Shown here piece by piece: positions 1 through 12,080 of a stretch of DNA of 64,000 nucleotides (positions are counted from its first letter, which is position 1; every line of letters starts with the position of its first letter). Under the pieces are notes generated by a model that saw only the letters and a program-made list of their open reading frames with translations, had not been told where the DNA came from and did not search any database. Position numbers and translations under genes: made by a program. The DNA is taken from contig NW_026251406.1 of NCBI RefSeq assembly GCF_025118155.1, forward strand, positions 255,501 through 319,500. Reading direction: 5' to 3'. The DNA comes from Cokeromyces recurvatus. Its lineage: Eukaryota > Mucoromycota > Mucoromycetes > Mucorales > Mucoraceae.

Positions 1-45
1 AAAAAAAAAGGCATTTATACTTATTTTACCTTTAAAAAAAAATAG

Positions 46-2429
46 GTACTGTATTTACTATGTATGATCGCTTTGCATTTGCTATTTTTTGCATTCGTTA
101 TATATTGGAAGTATCAATTGCTGTATTATCGATGATTCAATTGATAAATACAAAGCGTCATATTAAATCGAGAAATGCAACAGAGTCTTCACCATTGCTT
201 AATTCTACTGCTAATTATGGTACGACACATCAAGAGGAGGAGGCTATTGATACTAAAAAGGATAAGAAGGGTGGCTTCCAGAACTTTTGGAAGAAGCTAA
301 AAAAAGTCATGCCCTTTATTTGGCCCCACAAAAATTATAAATTACAAAACCTTGTCGTCATCTGTTTCTTGCTTATGTTATTTGGATTGATGGTCAATGT
401 TTGGACCCCCTTGCAAATTGGTCGTGTCGTTGATCAATTCAGTAGGGAACCTGAAACATTTGCATGGCTTGCTGTGTGTGCCTATGTCGGGTTCAAATTC
501 CTGCAGGGTGGATCAGGCCTCGTACAGGCTGTTCAGAATTGGTTATGGATTCCTGTAGGTCAATTTACAACACGTGAAATATCTGTAAAATTATTTGCTC
601 ATCTCCATAATTTGTCATTGCATTATCATATTAACCGTAAAACGGGTGAAGTATTACGAGTTGTTGATCGTGGCACTAACAGTGTTGTTCAGCTCTTATC
701 TCAAATCGTCTTTCAAATGTTTCCTGCTTTAGCAAACATTTTAATTGCTGTCGTTGTATTCTCAATTCAGTTTTCAATTCCATTTGGTTTTATCGTCTTT
801 GTCACAATGTCCCTCTATCTCTACACAACCATTCGAATGACAGAATGGCGTACTGGATTCAGACGTAAAATGATTGAATTAGATAACTTTGCACGAACGA
901 AGGCGGTTGACTCTCTTTTGAATTTTGAAACTGTCAAATACTACAATGCTGAAGAATTTGAAGTGACACGGTACGATAATGCAATCGTGGCCTACCAAAA
1001 GGCGGACTACATCAACTCTGTCTCACTTAATGTTCTCAACTTGACTCAAAATGCAGTCATCACTGCCGGTCTCTTGGCAGGTTCGCTCTTGTTTGCCTGG
1101 GAGGTCTATCAAGATCGTCTCACACCTGGTGACTTTGTCTCATTCAATGTTTATATGATGCAACTTTACACTCCCTTGCATTTCTTTGGTACCTATTATC
1201 GTATGATTCAACAAAACTTTATTGATATGGAAAAGATGTTTGATTTATTTGAAGTTGAAGAAACAGTCAAGGATGCACCTGATGCGGGTGAACTGGTGGT
1301 TACTGAAGGTCATGTCAAATTTGATCATGTTTCCTTTTCTTATGATAACCGACAAACTGCCTTGAATAGTATTTCCTTTGAAATCCCACAGGGTAAAACG
1401 GTAGCCTTAGTAGGGCCCTCAGGCGGTGGTAAATCTACTATCCTTCGTCTCTTATTCCGATTTTATGATCCAGCTTCAGGTCATGTTTATATTGATGGAC
1501 AAGACATTGCATCTGTGAAACAAACATCGTTGCGACAAAACATCGGTGTTGTCCCTCAAGACACAGTTTTATTCAACGATACCATCATGTATAATATCCG
1601 ATATGGACGTGTAGATGCCTCAGATGAGGATGTCTATCGTGCTGCTAAGGCTGCTCAAATTCATGATAAAATCTTGTCCTTCCCTGAAGGCTATGATACA
1701 AAAGTAGGTGAACGTGGTTTGCGTTTAAGTGGTGGTGAAAAGCAGCGTGTTGCCATTGCTCGTACTATTCTCAAGGATCCTGCTATTATTCTGTTGGATG
1801 AGGCAACCAGTGCATTAGATACCACGACCGAACGTCATATTCAAGAGGCCCTATCAGAAATGACAAAGGGTCGTACAACACTTGTGATTGCGCATCGATT
1901 ATCAACTATTGTCAATGCTGATTTGATTCTAGTGATCAAAGATGGACAAGTGATGGAGTCTGGAAACCATGAGTCATTAATTCACGGAGCATTAAATGGT
2001 GAGAACAAAGGAATCTATTATGAAATGTGGCAAAAGCAACTGGAAGATCCTCATGAAGGCAGTGCTACAACTGTGGGTACTGCAAACAGCGGAACTATAA
2101 CACCCAAGATCAATGTGATACCTCCTAAGCCTGCGTTAACAGAAGAACCTACTAGTTTATTAAATGAAGAAGAAACAAATAAAAAGCAAGTTGTAAAGAC
2201 AGATGCTATTCAAACAAAGATAGTCTCTGAAGAAGAAAAAAAGAATGAGAATCAAACTAATGAAGACCAAGACAAAAAGGATAATGAAGAGAATGAAAAC
2301 GTAGGCAGTAGTAGTGATGTAAATCAAAAAGAAATAACCACAACCTCTCCTTTAATTCAGCCCGCTCCATCCATGAGTAAAACACGCCGTAATAAAAAAA
2401 AGAAGAAGAGAAGCAAAAGCACTAAATAA
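46..2429 (+). CDS. HMT1: HMT1/ABCB6-type half-size ABC transporter, 3' part
   Basis: A half-size ABC exporter of the ABCB6/HMT1/ATM1 group; in fungi such proteins sit in vacuolar or mitochondrial membranes and move metal-thiol conjugates or porphyrins. The visible part starts just after an AG acceptor at 44-45. The reading frame stays open upstream of the first ATG at 60, so the 5' exon(s) lie outside the window. Counting from that ATG, a TM segment of the N-terminal extension comes first, then the six-helix exporter domain (about residues 95-385). The nucleotide-binding domain follows, with Walker A GPSGGGKST near 452, signature LSGGEKQR near 555 and Walker B ILLDEATSALD near 576. The last ~110 residues are a low-complexity acidic/lysine tail ending in a K/R cluster, unusual for the family. 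Family is certain; HMT1 versus a mitochondrial ATM1 role is inferred from the extra N-terminal membrane region. Confidence 0.9.
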
Positions 2430-2542
2430 ATTAGAATGATTGGCTGTTGTAAAATAAGAATAAAATAAAATAAATAAAATAAAATAAATGGCTAAATGTA
2501 TTTTTTTTTTTTTTTAATTTAATTTAACTTTACAATCATTCG

Positions 2543-2952
2543 ATGAAACAATTAAACTTACTTTTAGTTTTGTTCTTTTACTTACTAAATTACCATGTGA
2601 ATGCGTTTGATTTTAAATCCATCTTATTTGGAAGTGGTAGTAAAGATTCAATCAAAGAAGCAACAACGACCTCATCTATTCCCTTTGGTACGCCCATTGT
2701 TCAATTGAGTAAAAGCGATCGTCGGTCAAGTAAGTAAACACACACATAAATGAGAGCTATATAAAGAAACTTAATTTTTTATTACATTGAATAGATATAC
2801 CATGCAATTATTATTTGTGCAAAGATACGGAAACTTGTGTCAAACATCCTTTAGATTGTCCCTGTCGGTTAGAGACAGACAAAAAATGCATAATTGGCGA
2901 TAATAACTGGTTTATATGTATTCGAGGCGATCAATCATGTGATCAACTATAA
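2543..2952 (+). CDS. LCL2: LCL2-like small secreted protein
   Basis: Two exons, 2543-2729 and 2795-2952, give 114 aa. A hydrophobic signal peptide (about residues 1-21, ending VNA) is followed by a short linker. The conserved Cys-rich module of the Long Chronological Lifespan protein 2 family comes next: Y-LC-DT-TCV--P-DCPC, then KC--G-, then a final C near the end. The intron starts GTAAGT and ends ATAG; without splicing the frame ends at residue 64 and loses all the family residues. LCL2 is a short fungal secretory-pathway protein with poorly defined function (chronological lifespan in yeast). Assignment rests on the Cys spacing and length and is fairly secure; function is not. Confidence 0.75.
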
Positions 2953-3203
2953 TGCTTTTTTGTTATATCTATCTATCTATATTTATATACATATAATTAT
3001 ATATCACTTCTTCTATCGAGAGAGTTTATACATGCATTTTTTTTTTTTTTTTTTTTTTTTTTTTGCATAATATAATGATAAAATACAAGTTGGCGTATTA
3101 TATTATATTATTATTTCTTTCTTTCTTTCTTTCTTTCTTTTCTTATGTGTCATATTATATCAAACCTTTTCTCTCTTCTTCTTCTTCTTCTGTAATAGAT
3201 ACA

Positions 3204-3696
3204 ATGTGCTCTGATATTAGTTACAAAGACATAATACTTTATAAAACTGAGAATTGTAGAAATTGGAATGAAATGGGATTTTGTAGGTATGTTTTTTTTT
3301 CATATACAACTGATATAAATTTTTTTTATTTACATGACATATCCAAGATATGGTAAAAGATGTCGTTATGCTCACGGACAAGAAGAATTGCGACCTATTT
3401 TACGTTCAAATCAATACAAGACAAAGACATGTAGAGCTTATCATGAATATGGCACTTGCTCTTATGGAGTTCGATGTACCTTTATTCATCATCCAGAAGA
3501 TGACAATCAGATAAAGTCTACTTTTGATTGCTCTTCGATTGATTCGATAACGAAAAAAGGATTATCTTCTACTCGTTCATATAATAATAATAATAACAGC
3601 AATGCTTCTTGTTTTGTATCAAAAAATATATGGGATTCTGTTGTTGGATTATCATCTTATGAACCAAGTAGTAACAATAGATATCACTGTCTATAA
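3204..3696 (+). CDS. Tandem CCCH zinc-finger protein, tristetraprolin type
   Basis: Exons 3204-3286 and 3348-3696 give 143 aa. Both fingers are exact C-X8-C-X5-C-X3-H, separated by 18 residues, each preceded by the lead-in YKT (LYKTENC and QYKTKTC). That is the signature of the tristetraprolin/Cth2 family, which binds AU-rich elements in mRNA 3' UTRs and promotes decay. The intron splits the first finger, so only the spliced product has both. The C-terminal tail is Asn/Ser-rich without other domains. The frame is open further upstream to an ATG at 3063, but that stretch is T-rich low complexity, so I use 3204. Family confident; targets unknown. Confidence 0.85.
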
Positions 3697-6600
3697 ATAG
3701 GAAATACGAAGGGAGATATATACACATACATGTATACCTATATACCTATATACCTATATATATATATATATATGTATATATTTCTACTTTTTTTTATGAG
3801 CTTCATTACTCTTTATTTATTGCATTTATGTGTTATTATTTTATTTTATTTTATTTTATTTTATTTTATTTTTTATTTTCATGTATAAAATAGAGCTTTA
3901 CATATCGTAAGAGTACCTTATACAGGTATAATTAGTATTTTTTTTTCTTTTGGTGATTTTTATCATTTTACTCGGGCATAATTGATTGTATAGTAGTATT
4001 TAATAATTACATGTAATTTACGAATTGGTTCTTCTCCTTTTTTGACATATTAGAATTGGATTTATAAATCATTTCTAAATACGCTACAATAAGTGATGAA
4101 GCATGCTCATATATTAGTATATGTATTTGTAAAAGTTAAAAGCAAAAGTGTAGAATTGTGAAAGTAATCTTTCATTTATTCTATTCTATTTTCGAAAAAA
4201 AAAGAGACTTACTTCTTTATTAACATATAGTCTGATAAAGCTTCTGTCATATATATTTGTATACTATTCATCTTACTAGTCTATCAACATTATGATAAAC
4301 TACTAATATATGACACATTTATCTTTCTTTAATCATAGTGAATAAATATTCTGTTAGCTCAAATGCTTATTAAAAAGGATATATTACCAAAAACCAAAAA
4401 AAAGAGACTAAAAGCCTTTCTTAGTTAGCGCCAAAGGAGTCATTGGTGGTAATTAAATACATGAGAATATTCGTTTTTCATTCACTAGAGTTCTATTATT
4501 TATGTACATACAACAGATAATGTTCTATTTTCAATTATGACAACTGGTAAACATATGTGAGCTGCGTAGAAATAGATCTGAATATAATAATAAAGATCGC
4601 CTTTTTATTTTTTCTTTTTTACTAAAATAAAATATTATTTATTATAAAGCCTCGCTTTTCTTTTTAATCATTTAAACTGTACATGCATGTATCTTCTTTA
4701 TTTTTCTATATTTATAACATTTACCATCTATTTTTATCAGTTATAACCAAGACAATTAAAAAATGTATTTAATTTGAAGGAAATTTATCTCTGTGCATAC
4801 CGAAATTAACTTACTTGATCTATAGACTATTTCATAGCAAGACTATCTCATTCCCTTTAGGATGAGAATGAATAGTATTCTTTTCTGCATCTCCTTCTTC
4901 TTGCTTTTTAAACTTTATTATATAAAATGTCAATTAAAGCAAAAAAAAAAAAAAAAAAAAATCAAGTATTAGACTTGTATATCATGATGTATATATAATA
5001 CTTGTTTAAATTTTATTGTTATAAAGAAAAACTTGTTTTCTATATGACTTGACCTTTGATAAATGAATTCGATATACTCTTTTTAATTAATCCCTTTATT
5101 TTATTTTTTTTTAACGGTAAAATTATCCAGTGTGCCTTTTAAAGGCCTTGTTGGTAATATGATATGACTTTCAGTCACTGGGTTTGATTCTTTTGTTTTG
5201 TTTTAGTAACAACTTCATACTGCAAAATGCCTATTATCACGATGGGTCTACATTGCTATTTTTAATTAGAATATTACAGCCAAAACCTGTTTTTTCTTTT
5301 ATTCTCATTGATATTACTAATTTAACAATCCTGTTTGCACTCTTTCTGCTAGTCTTTACACCAACTTATAAAGATGATAATCAATACAGTACATAAACAA
5401 CTACAAAGCTTATTTAGTTAGTATTGAATCATCTTCTACAAGTCGTTATTACATAAAAGCTTTTTTTTTTTCATTTATAATTAATAATAAAAAAGGGGTA
5501 ATGATCCAATTAGCCAGTAGCTTTCTTTTATATAATAATAAAAAAAAGACTACTGTTTCCAGAAGCAACCAATCGTGGAGGTTGATCATTATGTGCTTCC
5601 TTTCACAGTCATATTTAACGAGAGACGTGAAAACTCCAAATGAAAGATACTCTCGGGATTTGAATATTTTAAGTGACCAATACATCCAAATAACTTCACT
5701 GGGGGGATTTATTATTTAGAGTGACCATTATCCGGAGAATATCACTGAGGATTTATTGTTTATAGTGACCAATATCCTCAGAATATCACTTTCACAAAGG
5801 AAAAGAAAAAGAAAAAAAGAAAAACAAAAAAAAATCTATTTTTCTTTCCCTATTTATATTTTTTTTTTCACATAAACAAAAGGTTTATAATAGGCACAGT
5901 GCTTTATTGTGGCTTATTGTTTTCTATTAGTGGACATTTAACGATATGACTCTGTTTAGATCATCATACATATTGAATGTATTACAGCTTCTCCTTTTTT
6001 ATTTATTTATTTATTTAAACGGAGCTTTTTTACCCTCCCCTTTCTCTGTTGCTGCTTATATAAATTTTGTCTATTTATAGACTTTAGTATAATTGACTCT
6101 ATTCTTTGAGTATATAAAAGGATATTAACGAGTAATACTATAGAAATATCTGAGAGTAGCTTGTATATATGTATACCATTTTTTTTATCTACAGTTGTGG
6201 TTGAAATAAAAAAAAAAGTATTCATTTATCTCTTGAGTTATTATAATTATTAGCTGCCTCTTATCAAATTATAAATTATTTGCTGTAAGCTGTGATATCA
6301 GATTATCTTTTCTCAGTAAACAATTTATTTATTTATTGAATAAATAAAGGGAAATGGAACAGTAGAATAAATGCTAATTGTAACCAATAGAGATATATAC
6401 CATTATGTATATTCTTTGTACTATTTTGTATCGTGCAGACAAATATAGAGCTCTCTTTATTCTGAGGTGTAGAAAATACATATCTAATAGAAACGTATAA
6501 AAGAAAATGTGTGTCACAAGCTGATGTTTCTTAGTTAAACAAGTAGATCACTATAAAATTATTACTCAAGAGATTCTAACTAGACTCTCTTAAAACTCTT

Positions 6601-7712
6601 CTAATCTACCTCATCGAATAATATCAAAACATATAAGTCTTTGTTATTTATAACATATTTTATTCGGTCGTTCACTAACACTTTTCTGTTTCACATCCTA
6701 TCGCAGACTACTTCTTTAACAATTCTTATAAACATTCGTCAATTTAATAAAAGTCATTAATAAAGACTATAAGTAATTCATCAAATACTAACTATGTAAA
6801 GATAGTTAACTAAAACCAAGTCAAACTATCCTTTCATTTTATTACTAAAGAGCATTCATACATAAATTCAAATATCATTGATGAGTTACAACACTATGAA
6901 AATAATCAAGAGTAGTACAAATTAAAGCTTAGTTCCTGACATATACAACATGTATACAGTGATACAATATGTGTTTATATATCCTTGTTACTTTAAAAAT
7001 GGTCAAATCTATAGCTTGTTAACATCAGTTAAATATACAACTTTAGTCAAATTAAATCGTTTTGATGCGCTTAATGAAACCTATGTCTTATTAAAATAGA
7101 AACAACTCTTGCTTATCTTCTTTCGAAGACATGAACTATTACCCCCCCCCCCTTCTTTTTTTTTTTTAAGATATTCAACATTTGAACTCCTATATTTGAA
7201 CACCCATCCCCTTTCTTTAATCAAAGTGTTTCCACCATTAAGCTTTGTAGTAATACAGTGAACACTTATAAAACTAAGATTATAAATTTCTTTCCTGAAC
7301 TTGTAGAATATGGGCTTGCTTTGACTTAAACCCTCAAACTCTTCATATATAAACTATATATATTAAGTCAGAGTTTGTAGCTAATAGTTGTTTCTGGAAA
7401 AAGCCCTTGATTATGAACTTAGCATGCTCTTTTTCCATTTTTCTTTTTGTTTTTCACTTGTGAAAGGTATTGCTTTTTTTTCTTCTTCTTCTTCTTTTCT
7501 CTATATCTATCTCATATGCAGCAACTCATTTCTGCTCTGTCCTTGGGGTGAATCCTCATAATTTTGAGGAAGCTCCACAGTGTTTTTAAAACAGTGTATG
7601 TCTGTCTCATTGGGAAAAAAAAACAACATATCACATTAATTGACGGTATATCTTTTACAGATTTGCTTATTATTTTTAATCATTAAACAGTTACTAGTTG
7701 AATTTTTGTTTA
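3697..7712. other. Gene-poor intergenic DNA
   Basis: About 4 kb of AT-rich sequence with short A/T and TATA tracts, a C11 run near 7142 and simple repeats. No ORF here has domain or codon features of a gene, and no convincing tRNA or rRNA was seen. One imperfect tandem repeat is listed separately. Confidence 0.6.
5655..5790. repeat. Three imperfect ~45-bp tandem repeats
   Basis: Three consecutive copies share the order GGATTT, a short AT stretch, AGTGACCAAT, then a purine-rich part ending ATCACT or TTCACT. Copies start near 5655, 5704 and 5747 and have diverged by several substitutions each. Copies two and three are the closest pair (both end AGAATATCACT). Confidence 0.7.
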
Positions 7713-7777
7713 TTTTGCAAAATTAATTAAATTTTGTGGGAATACATTTAACAGAAAAATTATTCGCGCATTTTTTT

Positions 7778-7811
<34 letters not shown>

Positions 7812-9319
7812 GCGTACATAATTGAAAAAGATTAGCTCTCTTTCTTTACAATATTTAAGAAGGTAAACATTATTTTTGAAGAGGGTTTGGGAAATCGACA
7901 TGACATTGAGGGAAACGAAGTGACAGAGTTTCCAATGGGAGGTTGATAACGAGATGTATCCAGTCGAAAGCGTAACTGATTACGACCGTTATGCACAATT
8001 GAAATCCTCTCGTGAAAGAAATAAAAAACGAAAACTGAAATACCACCAAACGACAAAAAGCAAACGAATAAGGGAACAAAAGCATGTAAACACTATAAGA
8101 ATGCAGAGAAAGGGAAGCTCTTTTATCTTGTCGAGGAAAAAAGGAATGAGCGTTCGTGCTTCTGCGATGTATCTTAATACCAATGTCCGCACAGCATAAG
8201 GCTGGATGACCAAGAACAACAAAACTCCTCAGGAGTACATTTTAAGAGCTACGAGCAGCGGAAGACCAGTGGGTAGACTACCAATCTTAACTGAGGAGCA
8301 TAAGGACCTCATGATTGAATGGGCAGACAAAAACACCGATTCTGTTACATTAGACGATATACTTAATGTATTGACTGATAGGTTTGGCAAACTCAATATC
8401 AGTAAAAGCGGCTTTAACAAATTTGTAAAGGAGAAATGTAAAATTACATTCAAGCAAGCACGTTTACAATCCACAGAGAGAAACAGCCCTGAAAAAAAAT
8501 TGAAGAGCGTTATCAGTGGGTAAAAAAAATGGGTGGAAACAAATATAGACTTCACCAGCAACTGTGTGTTTATTGATGAAGTTGCTTTCCATATCAATCT
8601 TAGAAGAAATTTTTCTTGGTCAAAAGAAGGCGATCGTGCGATTGTGAAAGTACCCAAAACGAGAGTAAAGACAACTACCATTTTAGGTGCAATTTCTCCT
8701 TCTGGTGTCGTGAACATCAGTGTAAGAAGACCACGAGCGTTGCCTCCAACAAAAAAAAAAAAGAAAAGTAGTAGGAGGATTCACTTCAGAAGTGAGCAGT
8801 AACAGTGATACAGTTACTAGGCATTACTTCAATTTTATCAGTAGTGTTTTGGATGTAATAGACCGTCATGAGGAATTTAAAGGTCATTATCTGATTATGG
8901 ACAATGTTCCTATTCATAAAACTTCAAGACATTCAAAACCTTATTGTGAGCCAAGACTATAAGTGCGTATATCTGCCCCCTTATTCGCCTGAGCTTAACC
9001 CCATCGAACAATTTTGGTCGGCTTGTAAAAGCAAACTTAAAAGAGAGCAGCTTTTGAAAGAAACATTGACTTCAAGAATTGCAGACGCTTGCAATAGAAT
9101 ATTGTACAGTGATCTTCGAAGAGTTTGTAATTATTCTGCTTCGAAGTTTGAAGATTGTCTTGATTGTAAACCTATCTAATAAATTTGCGCATTTTACGTA
9201 TGCTGAAGTAGTGCTATTTTTTTTTTTTTTTTTTTTTTTTGAAATAATTTTTCCGTTTGGTGTACATTGTCTTTCTAGTAGTATGAATAGTCAGATAAGT
9301 TTTAACTTTTTCGCAAAAT
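7713..9319 (+). mobile_element. Tc1/mariner-type DNA transposon, decayed
   Basis: A 1607-bp element flanked by TA on both sides (7711-7712 and 9320-9321), the target duplication expected for Tc1/mariner. The ends are inverted repeats: TTTTGCAAAATT at the left and the complement of TTTTGCGAAAAAG at the right, with weaker similarity over ~24 bp. A second inverted block lies inside: AGAAAAATTATT...TCAAAA(A)nTAGC near 7753-7813, and its complement at 9212-9255, so the subterminal regions also pair. The inside carries one transposase reading frame broken by frameshifts. Confidence 0.85.
7954..9179 (+). pseudogene. Broken Tc1/mariner-like DDE transposase
   Basis: An N-terminal helix-turn-helix region runs through SVRASAMYLN and the GRPVGRLPILTEEH linker. 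The DDE domain follows, with FIDE (first Asp), MDN (second Asp) and YLPPYSPELNPIEQFW (Glu), in the correct order. The frame is interrupted by an in-frame TAA at 8197-8199. Shifts occur at the A-tracts near 8491-8498 and 8522-8529 (a compensating pair), at the A-rich tract near 8751-8768, and near 8918. No single product is possible. Most lesions sit in A homopolymers, so real decay and homopolymer miscalls are both possible. Confidence 0.85.
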
Positions 9320-9437
9320 AGTTGAACTTTATTATATTGCGTATCTTAGTAAGGTATGTATGCATACAATTTAACTCCGAGTGTTATACAAACAATAAAG
9401 GTAAAATAATAGTTTTAAAAGAATATAAAGAAAACTA

Positions 9438-9440
<3 letters not shown>

Positions 9441-9491
<51 letters not shown>
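9441..9491. repeat. T51 homopolymer
   Basis: An uninterrupted run of 51 T on the + strand, 120 bp beyond the Tc1/mariner element and just upstream of the RhoGAP gene. Length may be uncertain in the assembly. Confidence 0.9.
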
Positions 9492-9492
<1 letters not shown>

Positions 9493-9627
9493 TCAAGACA
9501 TATAAATATTGACATATAGTCATAGATTTATGTACGAAAAGGTTTTTTAAAATCCCGTTTTTTTTTTTCGAATAATTTTTCAAGACTAAGCTTAATTCAA
9601 TATTCTTTTTCTTTCCTCTTAATGTAA

Positions 9628-9634
9628 TAAAAAA

Positions 9635-9687
<53 letters not shown>

Positions 9688-9735
9688 AAATAAATAATTA
9701 AATAAATAAATAAAAAATAATAAAAAAAATAAAAT
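9628..9735. repeat. (TAAA)n microsatellite
   Basis: About 20 near-perfect TAAA units with a few TTAA variants, ending just before the start codon of the RhoGAP gene, so it lies in its promoter or 5' leader. Confidence 0.9.
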
Positions 9736-9751
9736 AAAATAAAAATATATT

Positions 9752-11065
9752 ATGATATACGATGATACAGAAATTAATAAAAAGCAACAAAATAGTTTGT
9801 TGACCTTTTTACTTAATAGTAAAAAGCATTTATTTGGTTCCTATCATAATAAACGAGGCTGTAAGTACAAGCAAGTAAATAAATAAATAAATTCAATTTT
9901 TTTTAATCTTAATTTTTCCTTTTAGCATCTAATTCTTCTGCCTTTATTACAAAAGGTATTTTTGGTGCACCTCTAAAATCAGCAAGTCTTTGTGGTTCAA
10001 CAAGTAAAGATGGATTAACCGTACCAGAACCTGTTTATAGATGCTTTGAAGAGATCATGAAGCGAGGTTAGGATTAGTTTGATATAATATAATATAATAT
10101 ACGCTGAATAAAGAGAGAGAGACTCATGCAGGTTTCTTTAGGCTTATTAATAGAGGGTATCTTTCGACTCTCAGGTGCAGCGCCTGAAATAGATAAACTC
10201 TCATTAGATTTTGATAAACCGCCTACCTATGGAAAATATTTAGATTTAAAAAATAACGATATTCATGCTATTACAGGCGTTGTAAAGAGATATTTAAGAC
10301 AATTACCTGAACCAGTTATACCAACGTCTTTTCATGATAACTTTATTCAACTTTATGGTAAATAAGAATTTAATCTTTATTTATCATGACTCACTCACTC
10401 TTGATAACTGACTCATAGATGAAGCTACTAAAAAGATAATCACGTCTTCTTCTATCATTAACTTGTTTGCTACTTTAATACAACAATTACCTATCGAACA
10501 CTTTCATCTCATTCATTATATCATTTTATTATCCTCTAAAATACAACTTCATTCAAATATTAATATGATGAATCCTGAAGCATTAGCAGTCGTCTTGGCC
10601 CCTGTCTGTACAGGTCTTTTGGAAACAGAAACAATTTCAGTTACAAATAAAAAGCGTCTCATAAGTATCTTTATGGAAGCTAACACTAAATGGACTCGTA
10701 TCTGGACTCTTTTAATTGAACATAGTCATGATCTATTAGAACATTGGAAACCAACTTTAATGTGGCAAGTCGTTTTAGGTCATCATACAGTCCCTTGCCA
10801 TCATTATACCTCTACTACTACTACTACGACTACGACTACGACTACTATTACGCATGATATAAATCAATCTTCTTTAAATAACAGTAGTTTTGAGAATCAA
10901 CAACAAGAGACTTTCTTAGATATTGCTCCACCTTTGTTCTCTTCTTCTGCTGCTAAAAGAAAATCAACAACACATATCTCTGATAAATATAAAGTGATTG
11001 TGATGAGATCAAAGCAAAAGTCAATGTCATATAACACTAAAAGTAGTATGGTAGTTCAACGTTAA
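9752..11065 (+). CDS. RhoGAP-domain protein
   Basis: Four exons, 9752-9860, 9926-10066, 10142-10357 and 10419-11065, give 370 aa. Residues ~50-245 form a Rho GTPase-activating domain. It opens with FGAPL, then VPEPVYRCFEEI, then the arginine-finger loop EGIFRLSG, LKRYLRQLPEPVIP and the helix MNPEALAVVLAP. RhoGAPs stimulate GTP hydrolysis by Rho/Cdc42/Rac and shape polarised growth. Acceptor choice for exon 3 (10140-10141) was decided by the GLLIEGIF motif; an earlier AG breaks it. The tail after ~280 is Thr/Ser-rich with a (Thr)n run and no other domain. Target GTPase unknown. Confidence 0.85.
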
Positions 11066-11277
11066 AATACATGCATATATATACCCGCTTTATTTTCTAT
11101 CTTATTTATAACAGATTATACCCCCTTCTCCCTTATACCAAATAGTGAGGAAGATGTTTTAATAAATAATAATAATAATAAAAACCGATTTCTTTTATAT
11201 GTTATTTTTCTTCAAGTATATAACCCTGAAGACTTTTTTTTTTTTTCATCTTTAAATAAAATTGCATTATTGTTCTA

Positions 11278-11308
<31 letters not shown>

Positions 11309-11322
11309 TATTTCCAAAGAAA

Positions 11323-12015
11323 ATGAGGAGAAAACAACAGGTTATCGTCTATATACCATTACCTAAAGACGATAAAGAACAGGCACTTTCGCTCATTCGC
11401 AACAATAATAACAGAGAAAATACGATTCAATCATCGATTCTTAACAACATTTATCCGCGTCGTTTTTATAATTATAGAAATGATAGTCTTAGATACATTG
11501 GTAATGACTTGATTGAGAAAGAAAAATCCGTAAAGATTCAACTTGAAAAAAATAAAACAAACCATCTTGAAAGTTCCTTGAGGATACCTAGGCCAGCACT
11601 CTTGGATAGATCAACACGCACTACACGATTGAGAAAGAATCAAGACGATGATCGTTCACGAAATAATAAATTTTATGAAAAGAGAAAGAAGCAAGAGCTT
11701 TTGAATTTCAAAGTAGACGATGGTCATGATTTGCCTGCTAGAGAACGTTTCCAAATTGGCAACAAGGGACGATTATTGACAAAGAATGAATTAAAGCAAA
11801 ACATCAAAAACACTTGTAGAACATGCAGTCGATTATTCAAAAATACATATTACTTTAATAAGCATATGGTCTTGATTCACAAGATGGAAATGCAGCCAAA
11901 GAGGAAAATAGGTCTTGGTAAGAAAGTCTGTAAGATCTGTAAAAAGACGTTTACTAGTTCCCTACTTTTACAATGGCATCATGGAAGTAATCATTCAAAA
12001 AGATTAAATAAATAA
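11323..12015 (+). CDS. C2H2 zinc-finger protein
   Basis: A single-exon 230-aa basic protein. Two C-terminal fingers each fit C-X2-C-X12-H-X4-H (CRTC...H....H and CKIC...H....H), with a basic linker of ~20 residues. The N-terminal ~150 residues are highly charged with no recognised domain. The H-X4-H spacing and paired fingers suggest nucleic-acid binding, but no specific family or target can be named. It is convergent with TYW1: stop codons lie about 65 bp apart. Confidence 0.7.
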   Translation: MRRKQQVIVYIPLPKDDKEQALSLIRNNNNRENTIQSSILNNIYPRRFYNYRNDSLRYIGNDLIEKEKSVKIQLEKNKTNHLESSLRIPRPALLDRSTRTTRLRKNQDDDRSRNNKFYEKRKKQELLNFKVDDGHDLPARERFQIGNKGRLLTKNELKQNIKNTCRTCSRLFKNTYYFNKHMVLIHKMEMQPKRKIGLGKKVCKICKKTFTSSLLLQWHHGSNHSKRLNK

Positions 12016-12080
12016 ATAAAATTATTTTTATTTTATTGATTTTCATATATATGTATATTGTACATAAAGTTGTCTCAATT

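Noticed and set aside
3063..3203. N-terminal extension of the CCCH protein
   Set aside because: In frame, but encodes only Phe/Leu/Ser repeats from a CTTT microsatellite.
5120..5200. Possible tRNA (GGGTTTGATTC near a TTCAGTC loop)
   Set aside because: No acceptor stem pairing and wrong spacing; D-arm consensus absent.
5184..5396. 70-codon hydrophobic open frame
   Set aside because: No ATG context, no homology features and lies in simple AT-rich DNA.
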